DNA of 64,000 nucleotides, from the NCBI GenBank assembly GCA_020746105.1, contig CM036633.1:7858501-7922500 (forward strand), written 5' to 3'. This stretch comes from Trogon surrucura. Its lineage: Eukaryota; Chordata; Aves; Trogoniformes; Trogonidae. Position 1 is the first letter of the stretch. Every line of letters begins with the position of its first letter. The translations under genes were made by a program, and so were the position numbers. Of the stretch, positions 13,170 through 24,312 are shown piece after piece. Below the pieces are notes generated by a model, which worked only from the letters and a program-made list of their open reading frames with translations, searched no databases and had not been told where the DNA came from.

Positions 13170-14290
13170 AACTAGTGACGGAGGGGGGACCAGCTGGTGC
13201 CACAGCGAGGAGCTTGGACGGCAGGGGTGGAAGTCGGGCGAAATTAACAGTTTCTCTCGACTAATAACGAATTAACAATTGCTTTGCTTTTCAGGCACTC
13301 GGTTTCCCTTTAATGTTCCGAAATAGAAATCAAGTGGTTCCGCCTTCACCTGCTGTGAATAATAGGTCCAATCAAACACCCTAACTAGCTCACGGGTGAC
13401 GCCTCTGCGCAGGAGCTGGTGGGTGCCGTGGGTGGGCTCGGTCCCGCATGGGAAGCAGCGTCGGGGCTTTTGCAGCGTCTCGCTCGTAGACCTCTTGGCT
13501 TCAAAGCGGCCCGTTGAGGGGGCTGTTAACGGGTGGAGCATCCAGGTCGAGCCCAGGTGTCAGGCGCACATTTTCGGTGCTGCCCCCGTCCACTGCCGGG
13601 CACGCCTGGGGCTCGGGAAGGAAAATTTCGGCGGGAAAGCGGCCGCTGGGCGATGGTCGCAAGTGGCACCGCTGCTGGGATCCCAGGGGTCGCGGTGCTC
13701 AGCCTCTACAGGGGTGAAAAGATAAAGGCTTCCCTAAGAGCCGGCGGGGGTGTGTGGGGGGATACTCACTGCAGCCACCGCCGGGCGGGGGCTCCGGGGC
13801 GAGCCGAGGGGCGCGAGGTTACAGGGATGGGGCTCCCCCGCGCTTCGGGGGGTCGGTGGAAGCCGGTTGCATAACGGGCCCGCGGAGCTGAGGAAGGTAT
13901 TTCCGCCTCGGCGTGTCCAAAAATGACAAAAGGCTAGGAAAGTGAGGTGCGCTGAGTTTCCCTGGCCTGCCTGCAGTTGCTAGCCTGCAGGACAACAAAC
14001 TTGAGAAGCAGAAAGTTTGATTGTGATACCTCCTTCGAGTCGATTTTGGGACTCGGGGAGTGAAAAATGGAAACGTGGTGCGGGTGCCAGGCAGCCCTCC
14101 GGGCAGCCGCCGGCCAAGTCCCCTCGCAGTGACTCACTCCCCGCGGCTGCCCGGGGCTCCAGCTGACCCCGGCAGCCACCCCGGCTCCAAGTGTGCATCG
14201 CGGCGTTTCTGGGCTTAGACACAAACACCGAGGGACTGCGGAGCCGTCGCGATCCCCGAAGGAGCGCCTCACATACGTGAACTCTTCGTC
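13170..14290. promoter_or_regulatory. NFATC2: CpG-rich block upstream of exon 1a
   Basis: Frequent CGs and GC-rich runs occur from about 13170, most strongly at 13400-13880 and 14080-14280. The block ends at a long A tract. An AP-1-type TGACTCA lies at 14130-14136. No coding exon is recognised. Its position about 1.2 kb upstream of exon 1a suggests it is part of the distal NFATC2 promoter region. Confidence 0.45.
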
Positions 14291-14298
14291 TCCTCTGC

Positions 14299-14330
<32 letters not shown>
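14299..14330. repeat. Poly-A tract (A19-G-A12)
   Basis: A nearly pure A run broken by one G marks the right edge of the CpG-rich block. No retroposed body is recognisable next to it, so it is called as simple sequence. Confidence 0.8.
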
Positions 14331-14618
14331 TCGATGTAAGTCCGGTTGCACGGAGGCACTGAGCCCAGCACGGTATCGAGAAGTAGATGCTCGTTAACAT
14401 ACTAGTGAAAACTATACGTTGTAAGACAGCACACAGTTCATGACATCTTTGACTTTATTTTCCTGTTTTCCTTTGCTTTATTTTCCTGTTTATACATAGT
14501 ACGTGTAAACAGACACGGGTTGTCTTGGTTTCGGAGGCTTCCTTGGCTATTTCATTCTTGCTAAGCTCCACGTGTATCAATGGAAATCCATGGGGTTGCT
14601 CCTCTCTCCTAAATGGAT

Positions 14619-14628
14619 CTAAAAATAG
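14619..14628 (+). promoter_or_regulatory. MEF2-type site CTAAAAATAG
   Basis: An exact match to YTAWWWWTAR, about 850 bases upstream of the exon 1a start codon. Its role is inferred from the motif only. Confidence 0.3.
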
Positions 14629-15206
14629 AAACAGAGAGAGGTCTGTGAAATGCCACTAAACAAATTAACCGTGTTTTTTTTTTTTTTTCTTTTCGTCTTC
14701 TGTAGAGAGAATTGAGCCAGTGGTAATTAGAAGCTGAAACCTGTGCCAGTAACGAGATGGGTATTAATAGGGTGCTGGTGAATTTAAATGTAAGCTGGGG
14801 ACTTCGGTTTTCTGAATGATTTATTCAAAGGTAAAAGCAGCAGCAGTCCGAGCATGTCTCTGCTGGGAAGGAAAACTCCTGCACAGAAGCTCCGTTGCTT
14901 TGAAAGGCTTTGCAGTTTCTGCAAGTTTTGTTTAAAAAGCACACACTGGGATTTTTAACATCATCCATATTTCTTTCTTTCTCACTCTCTAACTTTCTGC
15001 TCAACAATTAAGTGCTTGTGCTGCAGACTGAGAAAGCCGCAGAGCTGCCTTGGCCCGGAGCTGGGAGACGTCATGGATTCCTGAGTGTGAAGTTTGCAGG
15101 AAAGCCCTCAGTTTGGGAGATGGAGGCGATCCAGGGGTTTCCATGGCACTGGGATAAACAGGAGGAAACAGTGAGGGAATCCCGTTATTTTACAGCATTC
15201 AAAGAC

Positions 15207-15212
15207 TATAAA
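15207..15212 (+). promoter_or_regulatory. NFATC2: Candidate TATA box for the exon 1a transcript
   Basis: TATAAA lies about 258 bases upstream of the exon 1a start codon. A start site about 30 bases downstream would give a leader of roughly 225 bases that includes the 20-T run at 15432-15451. No other TATA-like element is as well placed. Confidence 0.3.
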
Positions 15213-15464
15213 CACTCGGAGCAGGGAAGGAAGTGGCCTTTCCCTCTCTAGTAACCCTCATCTCGGAGCAGAGAACTGACTTCACTTCAGGAACAAGCTC
15301 AGCCTAGTTCGGATCCCTCTTTGCATCTCCAAACACTTACGAAGGAGGCGAGCAAGAGGGGTTCCCTCTGTCCGGGCAGCATTGTTTGAACATGGTTTAA
15401 AGAAGATATTTTTCTTTTATTCCTTTTCTCCTTTTTTTTTTTTTTTTTTTTATTTTTATTCCTG

Positions 15465-15528
15465 ATGCAGAGAGAAACTGCCTGCAGGCTGGTACATTAC
15501 CACCACATCATGAGGTCTATGGATCAAG
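15465..15528 (+). CDS. NFATC2: NFATC2 alternative first coding exon (exon 1a)
   Basis: The exon encodes 21 residues beginning MQRETACRLV and ending RSMDQ, plus one base. This closely resembles the N-terminus of the mammalian NFATC2 isoform that starts MQREAAFRLG and ends SVDQ before EEP. It ends at a clear donor (CAAG followed by GTAGGG). The phase-1 end joins exon 2 to give ...MDQ-EEP, exactly the mammalian junction. Isoforms made from it lack the acidic DFSILFDYDYL activation segment of exon 1b. A second in-frame ATG lies at 15510. The upstream leader is T-rich. Splice use is inferred, not observed. Confidence 0.88.
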
Positions 15529-15559
15529 GTAGGGTCTTACTCCTGCTCTGTGTGTCTGT

Positions 15560-16960
15560 GCCGAGTGTCTGCCCTCCCCTGTGCGCTTCCCTTTCCCGGG
15601 GCTCGCTGCCGGCCACCCTTCGGGCCAGGTGGTTTATCCCGCCGGCTTGAGCTCGTTCGCAGGCAGCTCGGCGGGGCAGGCAGGAAGGGATTCGTGGCAA
15701 GAGGCTGGGCTGGCTTTTAGGTTTGGTTTGAAGCGCTCCGCGAAGGCGATACAAATCTGTCTGGAGAAACCTCCTTTCAACTTCAGCCAGAGGGACTCTC
15801 CTCTTCCAAGCCATCACCCCGGGAGTCTCTCTGACTAACCTCCCGGCTGCTTAACCCTTCCGCCGCCTGCCCATGTCGGGGGCTCGGGGCGTCGCAGGCG
15901 GCTTCCGCGGGCCCGGCGGAGCCGGCGGCAGCACTGGGCTGCCACCGCTGGCTCCACGGCCGCGTTGCCCCCGGGCATGCCCCCGGCTCCCCTCGGGGTC
16001 GGCATCCCCGCGGGGCGGGCCGCCGGGGGCGAGCTGTGCCCGGGGCTGGGGGGGGGCTCGGAGCTGCGGTGCGCCGGGGCCGGTGGTGGCAAGAGTTAAG
16101 CGCGGCGAGAGGAGGAGTCTGCCTCGCTGTTAGCGTTCGGTGCGCGGCCGCTCCGCGCCGCCCGAGGGTCCGCTCCGACCCGAACCGTCACCTCCCGCAG
16201 CAGCGGCGGTCTCCCCGCTACCGCCCCGGCCCCACCGAGGCTGGGCGGCAGCCGCCTAGGATGGGCCGCGGCGAGCAAGGCTGCGGGCCCCGGGGGAGGG
16301 CGAGGCGCCGGGAGCGGCCCGGCGTGGGGACGCGGAGGGGACTGCAGGCACGGCAGCGGCCGTGCGACGCCGGCACGGAGCCTGAGGAAGAGGCATCTGT
16401 CCGGGCGATGTTAGCGGACAGGGAGGGTGTCTCTGGGCCCGGCCGTGTCTGAGGCTCCGGAGGTCGGCGTGGGTGCTCTCAGGGTCGGCATTGGCCGCCA
16501 GCAGTGGATCCAGGCGGAGGATGCTCTGCACCGAGCATCCCCCCCGCCGCTCGCAGCCCGGCTCTTGTAAAGTACCCGTGGACCAGCGAGTCCGGGTTCT
16601 CCCCCCGCGCCCTGCAGCCCCCCTGCCCCAGCCGCCTGCCCGCTCCCCCGGGGTGCCCGGCGCTGCACCCCGCGGACCGGGCGGGAAGCGCAGGTGAGTG
16701 GCAATTTTCACAGGTTTGCTGGTCAGGGGAGCAGCTTGGAGAAGGAGAGGGAGAAGGGAAACGCTTTTCCATTGACTCCCTCCATTTTAGACTCCCTCCC
16801 GCCCTGGGGCCGGCCAGCGCCGAGCCCGCCCGCCGCGCTCCCCGCCCCGCCGCTCGGCCGCTGAGTCAGAGCCGCCCCGGGGCCGGCGGAGGGGGTGTGC
16901 GGGCTGGGGGATGATGAGGCGGGTATCGCAGGGCTGCGTTTGAAGGTCCCTTAGTAGCGG
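15560..16960. promoter_or_regulatory. NFATC2: CpG island just downstream of exon 1a
   Basis: The strongest GC/CpG block in the window begins about 30 bases after the exon 1a donor and runs to about 16.95 kb, with runs such as GCGCCGCCCGAG near 16155. A consensus AP-1 site TGAGTCA lies at 16862-16868. Many overlapping open frames occur on both strands because stop codons are rare in such DNA, and none looks like a real protein. Probable role: promoter region for exon 1a or for unannotated transcripts. The island sits 3' of the exon, not across it. Confidence 0.6.
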
Positions 16961-17068
16961 CTATTTGTTTTCTCTTGCCGTAGCAAGCTCCCCGGGCACC
17001 TGCCAAAACAAACTCATTGCCACGCACACACAAAGGGGATCATCCGAGAGCTCCCATCCTCGGACAAG

Positions 17069-17098
17069 CCAATGGGAAGTCTCTGAGTGGCTTTATAT
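17069..17098 (+). promoter_or_regulatory. CCAAT box with TATA-like element
   Basis: CCAAT at 17069-17073 is followed by TTATAT at 17093-17098, just past the CpG island. The spacing is tight for a classical promoter, so this is only a weak candidate for an extra start site. Confidence 0.2.
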
Positions 17099-17438
17099 CG
17101 CCTTAGGATCAGACCATTGCTCTGCCTCGCGTATCCTCGCCTTTCTCCAGACAACACTCCCTCTCGCCTGAGCGCTTCAACTGCTCTTAGTCACTCTCAC
17201 AACACCTCAGAAAAGTTATTTTGCTGCGGAGAGAACAGGATAGGGAAAGACAGAAGCCTGCTTCTTAGTGCTGGCAAGGTCCCGCTCTCACCTGCTATAG
17301 GATAGCAGTGGATCAAAGTACGGGACAGCACTCCAATGGCAGCTACCATAACTCCTTTCATTACTATGCATCTCTGCTTTCCTCAGGTTAGACGTTTCCC
17401 AGAACCCTGCAGTCACAGACCAAAGTGAAAGGCGCTGA

Positions 17439-17472
17439 TTTTTTTTTCCCCTCCCCCCACCCCCCCCCCCGG
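17439..17472. repeat. T/C homopyrimidine tract
   Basis: A T run passes into C-rich DNA broken by a single A and then a pure C run. It is low-complexity DNA with potential for unusual structure. Confidence 0.7.
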
Positions 17473-18491
17473 TCAAATATTTCAGACCACAGTAGCCAGA
17501 CGAGCTGCACGGGAGCCCAGAGATGCTCCAGAAAGAATAGGTGCCTGGAGGTCAGCATTTACTTTTTCCTTATGCAGGTGCTTACTCCTGCTAGTAGCAT
17601 AGGGGCTATGGGAGCAGACGCTAGAACCGACCTGCCTTCGTGTTACAAGTCTGCTCCCAACATTTCCACAAAGAAAGAGCTGCATGAAACTGCTAGAGGT
17701 TAAAAGCACACGATCAGACTCTGGCTTTGGGAGGATTTCTGCACCCACAACGAAGTGCAGGAATCCCATCAATCAATGCAGAGTGTGTAAATGATGCATT
17801 AATAATTTGGGACCCAAGCCCTGTTTTATGATTAGAGCAGGCTCAGAATGGGGAATGAAGACTTAGCATAGCCTAGCACTCTGCTAGCAAAAAGATGCTT
17901 CGGTAGCTTTGCTCCGTGAGCTACCCTTCTCCAATTGTCAGCAAGACATTAGCTATGGCAGAGATTTTCATCACGTGGCCATAGGTCCCTGTGTCATCTT
18001 GTCCCACATCTGTTAATGCTCTGTACACTTGATGTACTCCCTTTCCGTCTGTAAGCCTGCCCTGTGGAACACAGTCACACCAGCTAACAGTCAGCAAATG
18101 GTTTTTGGAGTCTTTCATACAGGGCAAGAATCACATTCGCAGATGGGACACTGACATAACTGGAGCACTCTTTTATAACATTCCAATAGATATTCTAACT
18201 GAAATGTTTCATCATTCATTTTTTGAAAATAGCCAAGGATAATAATATCCTAGAACTTCTTTTCCACTACTGGCTCTAATCTATTTTTTTTAAACTATGA
18301 TATGTGCATTCCTTTGGTTTGCACAGCAGACTTCAGAACTTAATGGAAACATGGAGATATGAGCAATTTTTCCATTGTCTTTTCTTGCCAAACCACTTTA
18401 AGCCTGAAATTGGGGGGTTAATATCTCTGACTCAACCTGACCCCAAAATTGAATAGTAGCATGTGTGTCTCTCAAAGGATGTACCAGAATA

Positions 18492-18537
18492 CTTCTCCTC
18501 TCTCTCTCTCTCTCCCCCCCCCCCTTTTTTTTTCTCT
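18492..18537. repeat. 46-base uninterrupted pyrimidine tract
   Basis: It consists of (TC)n, then an 11-C run, then a 9-T run, then TCT, with no purine across 46 bases. Such tracts are simple repeats. The (TC)n and poly-C parts could form triplex or quadruplex-type structures (inference). Confidence 0.8.
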
Positions 18538-21500
18538 AAGCTCTCTCCACACTTCAGACCAAGCAACTAGTCACTCACAGTCTGAGCTCATTTTAAAGAG
18601 CTTGGATTAAGTCCATGTGCAAGTTTTAGTTGCCTGTTAAATTTCTAATGCCTGCCATATACACCATTAGAACACTTAGATTTTTAAGACAGCATTGACT
18701 CATATTTTCTTTGGGTTTTAGCTGCTAAATAGATGTGCAGCATTTTTAATCCGCTTCTTTTTCTTTCAAAAAGTTTAGTATGAGGGTATTTCAGTAGTAC
18801 ATACCCAGTGTAAATTATATGTCATGGGGGGCACATAATGATTAACACAGTCACTGTATTTCTGAGATGATGCTCCACACTGAAGAAAGTTTTAGATTAT
18901 CTAATCACTTGCCTTAGTGAAGTTATTGGTACAGGGTGTACAATGGGATGGTATAAGTACAAACTGAAAATAGTAAATGATAAATTACAGTAATTTAAAC
19001 ACCGAGAAATATATTAAGTACTTTTTAAATCATAGTTTGTACTGTGCTTAGAAACTACTCTTTCTTAGCTTTGTTTTTGAATTCCTTGTCCCCTAGTACC
19101 TAGGTAGTCTAGTATTCACATACTTTTAAAGTTTATTAAAGCAAAGCCCTGCCAGAGGCAAGCACTGATCCAACTATGTGGAAAAGGACTCCTTCCATTC
19201 TCCAGTTCCCTGAAATGGCAGCACAATATATTTCCAGTTCTGCTCTGTGTACAGCCTGCTGCAAGCATACGTGGCTGCAAATTTTGTTAATGCTGCCAAG
19301 GACAGACTTTGCTTAAGTTCTTGAAACACCTTTTTGGCTTGTGAAAACAGCTTTACAGTGAAAAAAGAAAAAGAAAAAAGAAAGAGTTAATTCTGACTCT
19401 TTGATCTCTAACGTGGATCTTTTGAGCCCAAGCAGATTGGAGACCAGTGTCTGGGGGTTATAGCCATGTCAGCCTTTGGATAGTGGTAACAGGAGAAATA
19501 AATGGAGGATCCTTGTAGAAAGAAAGTGTTTCTAATATGAAAAAGATTAAGATTTAAGGAAACCATCAAGTATTTCTGATCTTTGGACACTGTATTCCAG
19601 CCTTTCACTCCAGCCCTAATGGAAAACAAGCATTGGGAAGTGTTTGTCACATTGTTTGGGTTTTTCCTTGGATTTGGAGTGGCTGGATGCTTTTTCTGAG
19701 TGTATGTATTGAGCTGAAGAGTCTACAGTGTGTTTAATTCTAGTCATTTCCCTGCCTTTTCTTCAGTGCTAATTATTAATGACAGCCTGTGGGTAGTATT
19801 TGTCAATTATGTAGTTATAACTGCTAAAACTTAAACAATTTATAATGTTTTAGTCTCGTTGGCTCATGAGCATGTTTTGGGCCTAAACTAAACTACGTTC
19901 ATCCCCTGGATGGCTCTAAAATCTGCAGATGTCACTTCAGCTGAATTCTGCAGCTGCTTGCACACAGTCATGGTTTCTTGCATCTCCAGTGTTTAGGCCA
20001 GATTTATATTTTGCAGATTTGCACCATTTCTGCTTGAAATAACACACTAGTGGATTCCAGCACAGCCCACAGAGTACAGCATTATAACTCACACCTCTGT
20101 GCACCCGAAGCCTGTGGAAACTGTTACTCCTATGCATTGTGCCATAGCAGTCATATGGGACCAGTGCCCTTACGTGCCCCAGAAGCTGCAGAAGGGAGCA
20201 GGGGGAATCCAGTCGGTTGTGTGCCTGATGACTAATTACTCCTTGACATCTGTCAAGTTGCCCGCTGGGCAAAAGAGTTGAAACCTGTAAACTGAGCTAA
20301 TGCCTACATTTCTCTAACACTTTTCTCATTGCTGTCTTGTCACCCTAGTTCCTCGCCAGTGTCAGAATTTACGATTACATATATTAGTGGTGAAACTATT
20401 TTGAATGACATGGTCATCTTGGAAAGCAAAAGGTACATTTTCCATTTGTGGAGTATAACTAGCTCTAGGAGTAGCTGAGGATAAGTTTGAAACTTCACAT
20501 GCTTAATGGGTTGCAGGCAAGCTAGGAAATAAAGGATAAAGGATTGGATAAAGATTTAGCAGAAGTTGGGGTCGTTTGCTCATGCTCTCCTGCCAATCAC
20601 ACGTATATTACTTAAAAAGGCCAGTGTTATTGTTCGTGTCTTTTCTTTTTGTGGCTAATACAAATGATGCTATCCAATCATGCTCCATGTGTTGTTAGCT
20701 GCAAGGATGACAGCTCTCTTTAGTGCTAAGCCAAGATCAGCAAGTACATTTGTTTTTTCTAATGAATTTTAACTAGCTGGGCCAATGATAAAAGGCTAGT
20801 GCTAGAGCAAACAGTAAGCATTGTTTTAGAACAGATATATAAAGAGGCCAATTTAATATATGTTTTCTTCACATTTAAACAATTCAGAACAGATCAAGCA
20901 AGTGTTTCCCTAGGGGTCAGCAGCCTCCATTCCCCAAGCATGCTCCTGAGGATGAGAGCTCAACCCCATCTGCAGCTTTCTGGGGTGGCCTCCTTTCTTA
21001 TTGCCAGTAGCCAAGACCACTAAACACCGGCTGCACAGGCTTCCCTGTCTTGTGCCCAGCGGCAGCAGAACCCTGTCTCTGGCTGAACCAGACACTATAA
21101 AACCACAGAGAGCGAGTGCCTTGTGTTCTAAAGAATCACTATAGCAGATGAGGTAAACTTGAACTGTGATCTGCAGCTCAACCACAGAGAGAGCACTGGA
21201 TCTTTTTCAAAACAGGCTTCAGCAGTCAGGGAGCAGCATCATGTCGCACAAAAGGAGACGGACACAGTCTGTGTGACCTTTTCACGCTGCTTACACACGT
21301 GTGTGCACGTGCACACAGGGCTCTGTGCTGACTGTGTGGAAACCCAGCAAAGCACCATTCCTGGTGGTTTTGGCAGCATGTGCAGGAGAAAGTTCAAATA
21401 GTTTAGTCCAAAGAAGCTATTGTGTTACTATGTATATTAAGCAGTAATGAGAAAAAATATTGTATTTTTAGTCTCTGCTGAGTTCAAGTTTGGTACTGAT

Positions 21501-23049
21501 TGCATTAAAGTAGTGACTGTGATTATGGAATAATGGCTTTTCCCTCTACACTTAAACTGCACTTCAGTGGGAAATGTAGATTGAATATACCAGTAGGGTT
21601 GCTGGTATTTCCAGCTCACCATCTCCTTCTGTAAATACCTCATTAAAAATGCTGGAACATCCCATCAGCAGGATCACCTGATCTTTCTGAAAGTCAGGTT
21701 TCCTAAAGGCCTAATTCCAGCCTGATTGTTCCCCACCTGCTTTTGTGCAGCCACAACAGCAGTTTTTGCTGTTCCACCCACTCCCCTTTCCCACCCAAAA
21801 GCCCTGTGCAGCATTTCTCTCACCAATAGGTGCCTCCAGTGTCTCCCAGTAGCTCCTGCAGGGTGACTGGCCAGTATAAGGCTTAATGCTGCAGTTCTTC
21901 AACAGCTCAGTGTAGAAACTGATTTCAAAGCATAGGGAAAATCCCAGTTCTTGCATCTCGGGACTGGCAAAGGATGGAGCAAAAGGGTGTGATGAGAAGG
22001 TGATTTGTCATTACTTGGCTGACCACATTAATGATAAAGGTGACAGGGTATAAGCTTAAACATAGAGATTCTGGTTCGTGTGCTATAAATCAGGCTTTCT
22101 GTGACCTTAGACAAGTAACTTAAGGTCAGATTTGTAATGTAGCTAATGCTGTCATGCTAACAGGCTTAGCAAATAAAAACAAGTTGAAGTAAACACCAAA
22201 ATACTTCTTTAATGATCTTCGTCCCTCTGCCGTTGCATCCCTTCCCTGTCTACAGACTAAGAGCATTTTTCAAACTCACGGACCTGGTGACAGCCATCTG
22301 TACACTAATAAAGGGGACCACACAAACAGGTAAGCAAGGGAACAGCGTCTTCTGACCACAGATGCTCTAAGCACACAAACTTAGGATCTCTGGTTACCCA
22401 CGAGTGAAGTTATTGCTGGTTGTAGCAACCATTGGAGGGATAAAGGGCTGTTGGGAGGCAGCAACCAGCACCCTGTGAAGGGCCTGGGAAGATGATGATG
22501 AATAGTGTCAATGTGGTGAAGGTGGCTGAGGGTACCTGGGGAACCTGGCAGCACTGGCAGTGTGGTCAGTGAGAACGTGGCAAGAGCCCATTCTGTGAAA
22601 CACTCTGAGCAAGGCAGGAGGAGAACAGAGGCCTTGTGCATGACGGACTTGATGTTTCTAAAGGTCTTCCAGTTAAGAGAGGTTGGCCTGTGACTGCAGG
22701 ACGAGACGCACCCAGAAACCTGCCTGTTGCTGCCTGTGATGGGAGGCAGAAGCACGTGGTGTGGGACACACACGAAGCCTGGAGAAGGCAAGGGCAGCAG
22801 CTGGGCTGCCTGGAGCTGCTGGAGACCCTGGAAACCTCAACAGAAAGGGGCCTGACTGTTGGGGAGGAGGAGGCTGCATGCAAGACAACAAGTCATGCTG
22901 AACCTAGGGTAACAGGGCAGACCCGGCTTACAGAAAGGGGGGTGAATGGGGTTTTTGGAGGCTCCCATTTCCGTGCAAGGCCACTAATTCCCTCGCACCT
23001 CTGCATTTCTCTTGTCCATTCCCATCCCGCTCCTCTCCTTCGCTCTCTC

Positions 23050-23900
23050 ACTACAGCCCCTGCGGGCATTCCCTCTCCGCCAGCACCCCTCTCTCACCCG
23101 GGGCTGCGGCCCGGCCCGGCCCGGGCTCCTCCTCCCCGGGGGCGGCCCCGGCGGCAGGTGCCTGCTCGGGAGCAGGAAGCGGCCACCGCTCGCCGCCTCC
23201 ATCCCCTCGGGTGCCGCCGCCCGGCTTCGCCGCCCGCACCCCCCCGCCGTCGGGGCAGCCGTCTCAGCGACCCCCGGGAGATCTTCTTACTTGTTTTCTC
23301 CCCTTTCCTCGCTCTTTTCCCTTGCCTTCTAACTCCTCTCCGCTTGCACTTGGAAGGATACCGACGGGTTTCGCGGCGGCCGTCGCGCTCCGGGCTCCCT
23401 TCGGCAGCCGGCCAGCCCCGGGCCGGCCTCCCCTCCCGCCCCGCCGCTGCCAGGCGGGCTCTGGCCGCGATGAGCTCCGCCGCCCCGGCTCCGGAGCCCG
23501 ACCCGCAGGAGGGGGGCCCCGGGCATGGCCCCGGCCCGGCCCGGGAGGGCAGCCCGCAGGAGGAGTTTGACTTCTCCATCCTCTTCGACTACGACTACCT
23601 GAAGCCGATTGAAGGTTGGTGAGGAGCCGGTGCCGCGCCCCGACGGGGCGGCGGGGCAGCCGCTGCCGAACCGAGGGGCTCCGGGGCCCGGGCCGGGCGC
23701 TGCCCGCGGCCTCCGGCAGCCTCTCGGAGGGCGGTGGAGACCCGGGGTGCGGCCGGGCCCCTACCCTGCCCGGGGCCGACCCCGCCGGAGGCCCCCGCGG
23801 GATGCGCCCCGGGCGTGTGCCCTGGGCTGAGCGCCCGGGACCGGCGCGGCGATGGATGCCGAGCGGTTGTGCTGCTTGACAGGCTGTGCTCAGGGCTGGG
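23050..23900. promoter_or_regulatory. NFATC2: CpG island over exon 1b (main NFATC2 promoter)
   Basis: Dense CG and GC-rich DNA begins near 23.05 kb, covers the exon 1b leader and coding part, and fades by about 23.9 kb. There is no TATA box at a sensible distance upstream of the start codon, which fits a TATA-less housekeeping-style promoter. The exact start site cannot be fixed. The 5' UTR probably includes part of 23.06-23.47 kb. Confidence 0.6.
23470..23614 (+). CDS. NFATC2: NFATC2 exon 1b, main first coding exon (residues 1-48)
   Basis: It encodes MSSAAPAPEPDPQEGG..., then EEFDFSILFDYDYLKPIE at the end. The DFSILFDYDYL segment is the N-terminal transactivation motif of NFATC2, nearly identical to the mammalian protein. 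The start was chosen because the ATG has G at -3, is at the expected distance (the human equivalent exon also encodes a little over 40 residues), and opens a proline/glycine-rich leader like the mammalian one. The donor is GAAG followed by GTTGGT, leaving phase 1, which joins exon 2 to give IE-EEP. The frame stays open far upstream, so an N-terminal extension cannot be ruled out from the sequence alone. Confidence 0.93.
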
Positions 23901-24274
23901 CTTTTCGGTGCTGCTTTAGCCTGCAGGAGCTTGCAGACTGTCGCAGGCGGCAAGTGGCTTGGTCTCCACCTGCTGATGGAGTACCTGAAAGCGGCCGTGA
24001 GACCTTCCTGTTTCCAAAGTTGTGCACCCGGGCATGAAAGCGCGGCTGCGAAAGAGGAGGCAGAATCGCTCAGCTCGGTTGGTCTCCTTGTGACCGTCAC
24101 CGTCGTCGTGTTAGAGGGTGTTCTGGAAACTCAAAAAGGCGGCTTGAGCACCGGGTCTGGGAGCCCCAAGGACTTGGTTTCCTGAGAAAGGTCTGGCCGT
24201 CCTGCTTGGATGGCAAAGAGCTGGGGAGATCCTGGCTCCGGTTTGAGTACAAACACCATAAGCTTAAGTTAAAT

Positions 24275-24312
24275 AAAAAAAAAAGAAAGAGAGAGAGTGA
24301 AAAAGTGAGAGT
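24275..24312. repeat. A-rich/(GA)n simple repeat
   Basis: A run of A leads into GAAAGAGAGAGAGTG-type purine DNA. Simple sequence in the intron after exon 1b. Confidence 0.6.

Noticed and set aside
16256..16711. Overlapping long open frames on both strands in the CpG island after exon 1a
   Set aside because: Stops are rare in such DNA. No frame shows a recognisable protein or splice logic, so none is called as a gene.
22098..22135. MIR-like words (CTGTGACCTTAGACAAGTAACTTA)
   Set aside because: The resemblance covers only one short stretch, and the flanking order does not continue like a MIR, so it is below the level worth a feature call.
22636..23469. Long in-frame open stretch upstream of the exon 1b ATG, from an ATG at 22636
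   Set aside because: The open stretch runs through a GC-rich CpG island where stops are scarce, the peptide looks like low-complexity Pro/Ala/Arg, and the mammalian protein starts at the 23470-equivalent position. Kept only as an isoform possibility through the acceptor at 23056.
23264..24100. 278-codon minus-strand open frame over the exon 1b CpG island
   Set aside because: Shadow of GC-rich DNA on the opposite strand of a real exon. Its composition is Arg/Pro/Ala/Gly-rich, with no recognisable domain.
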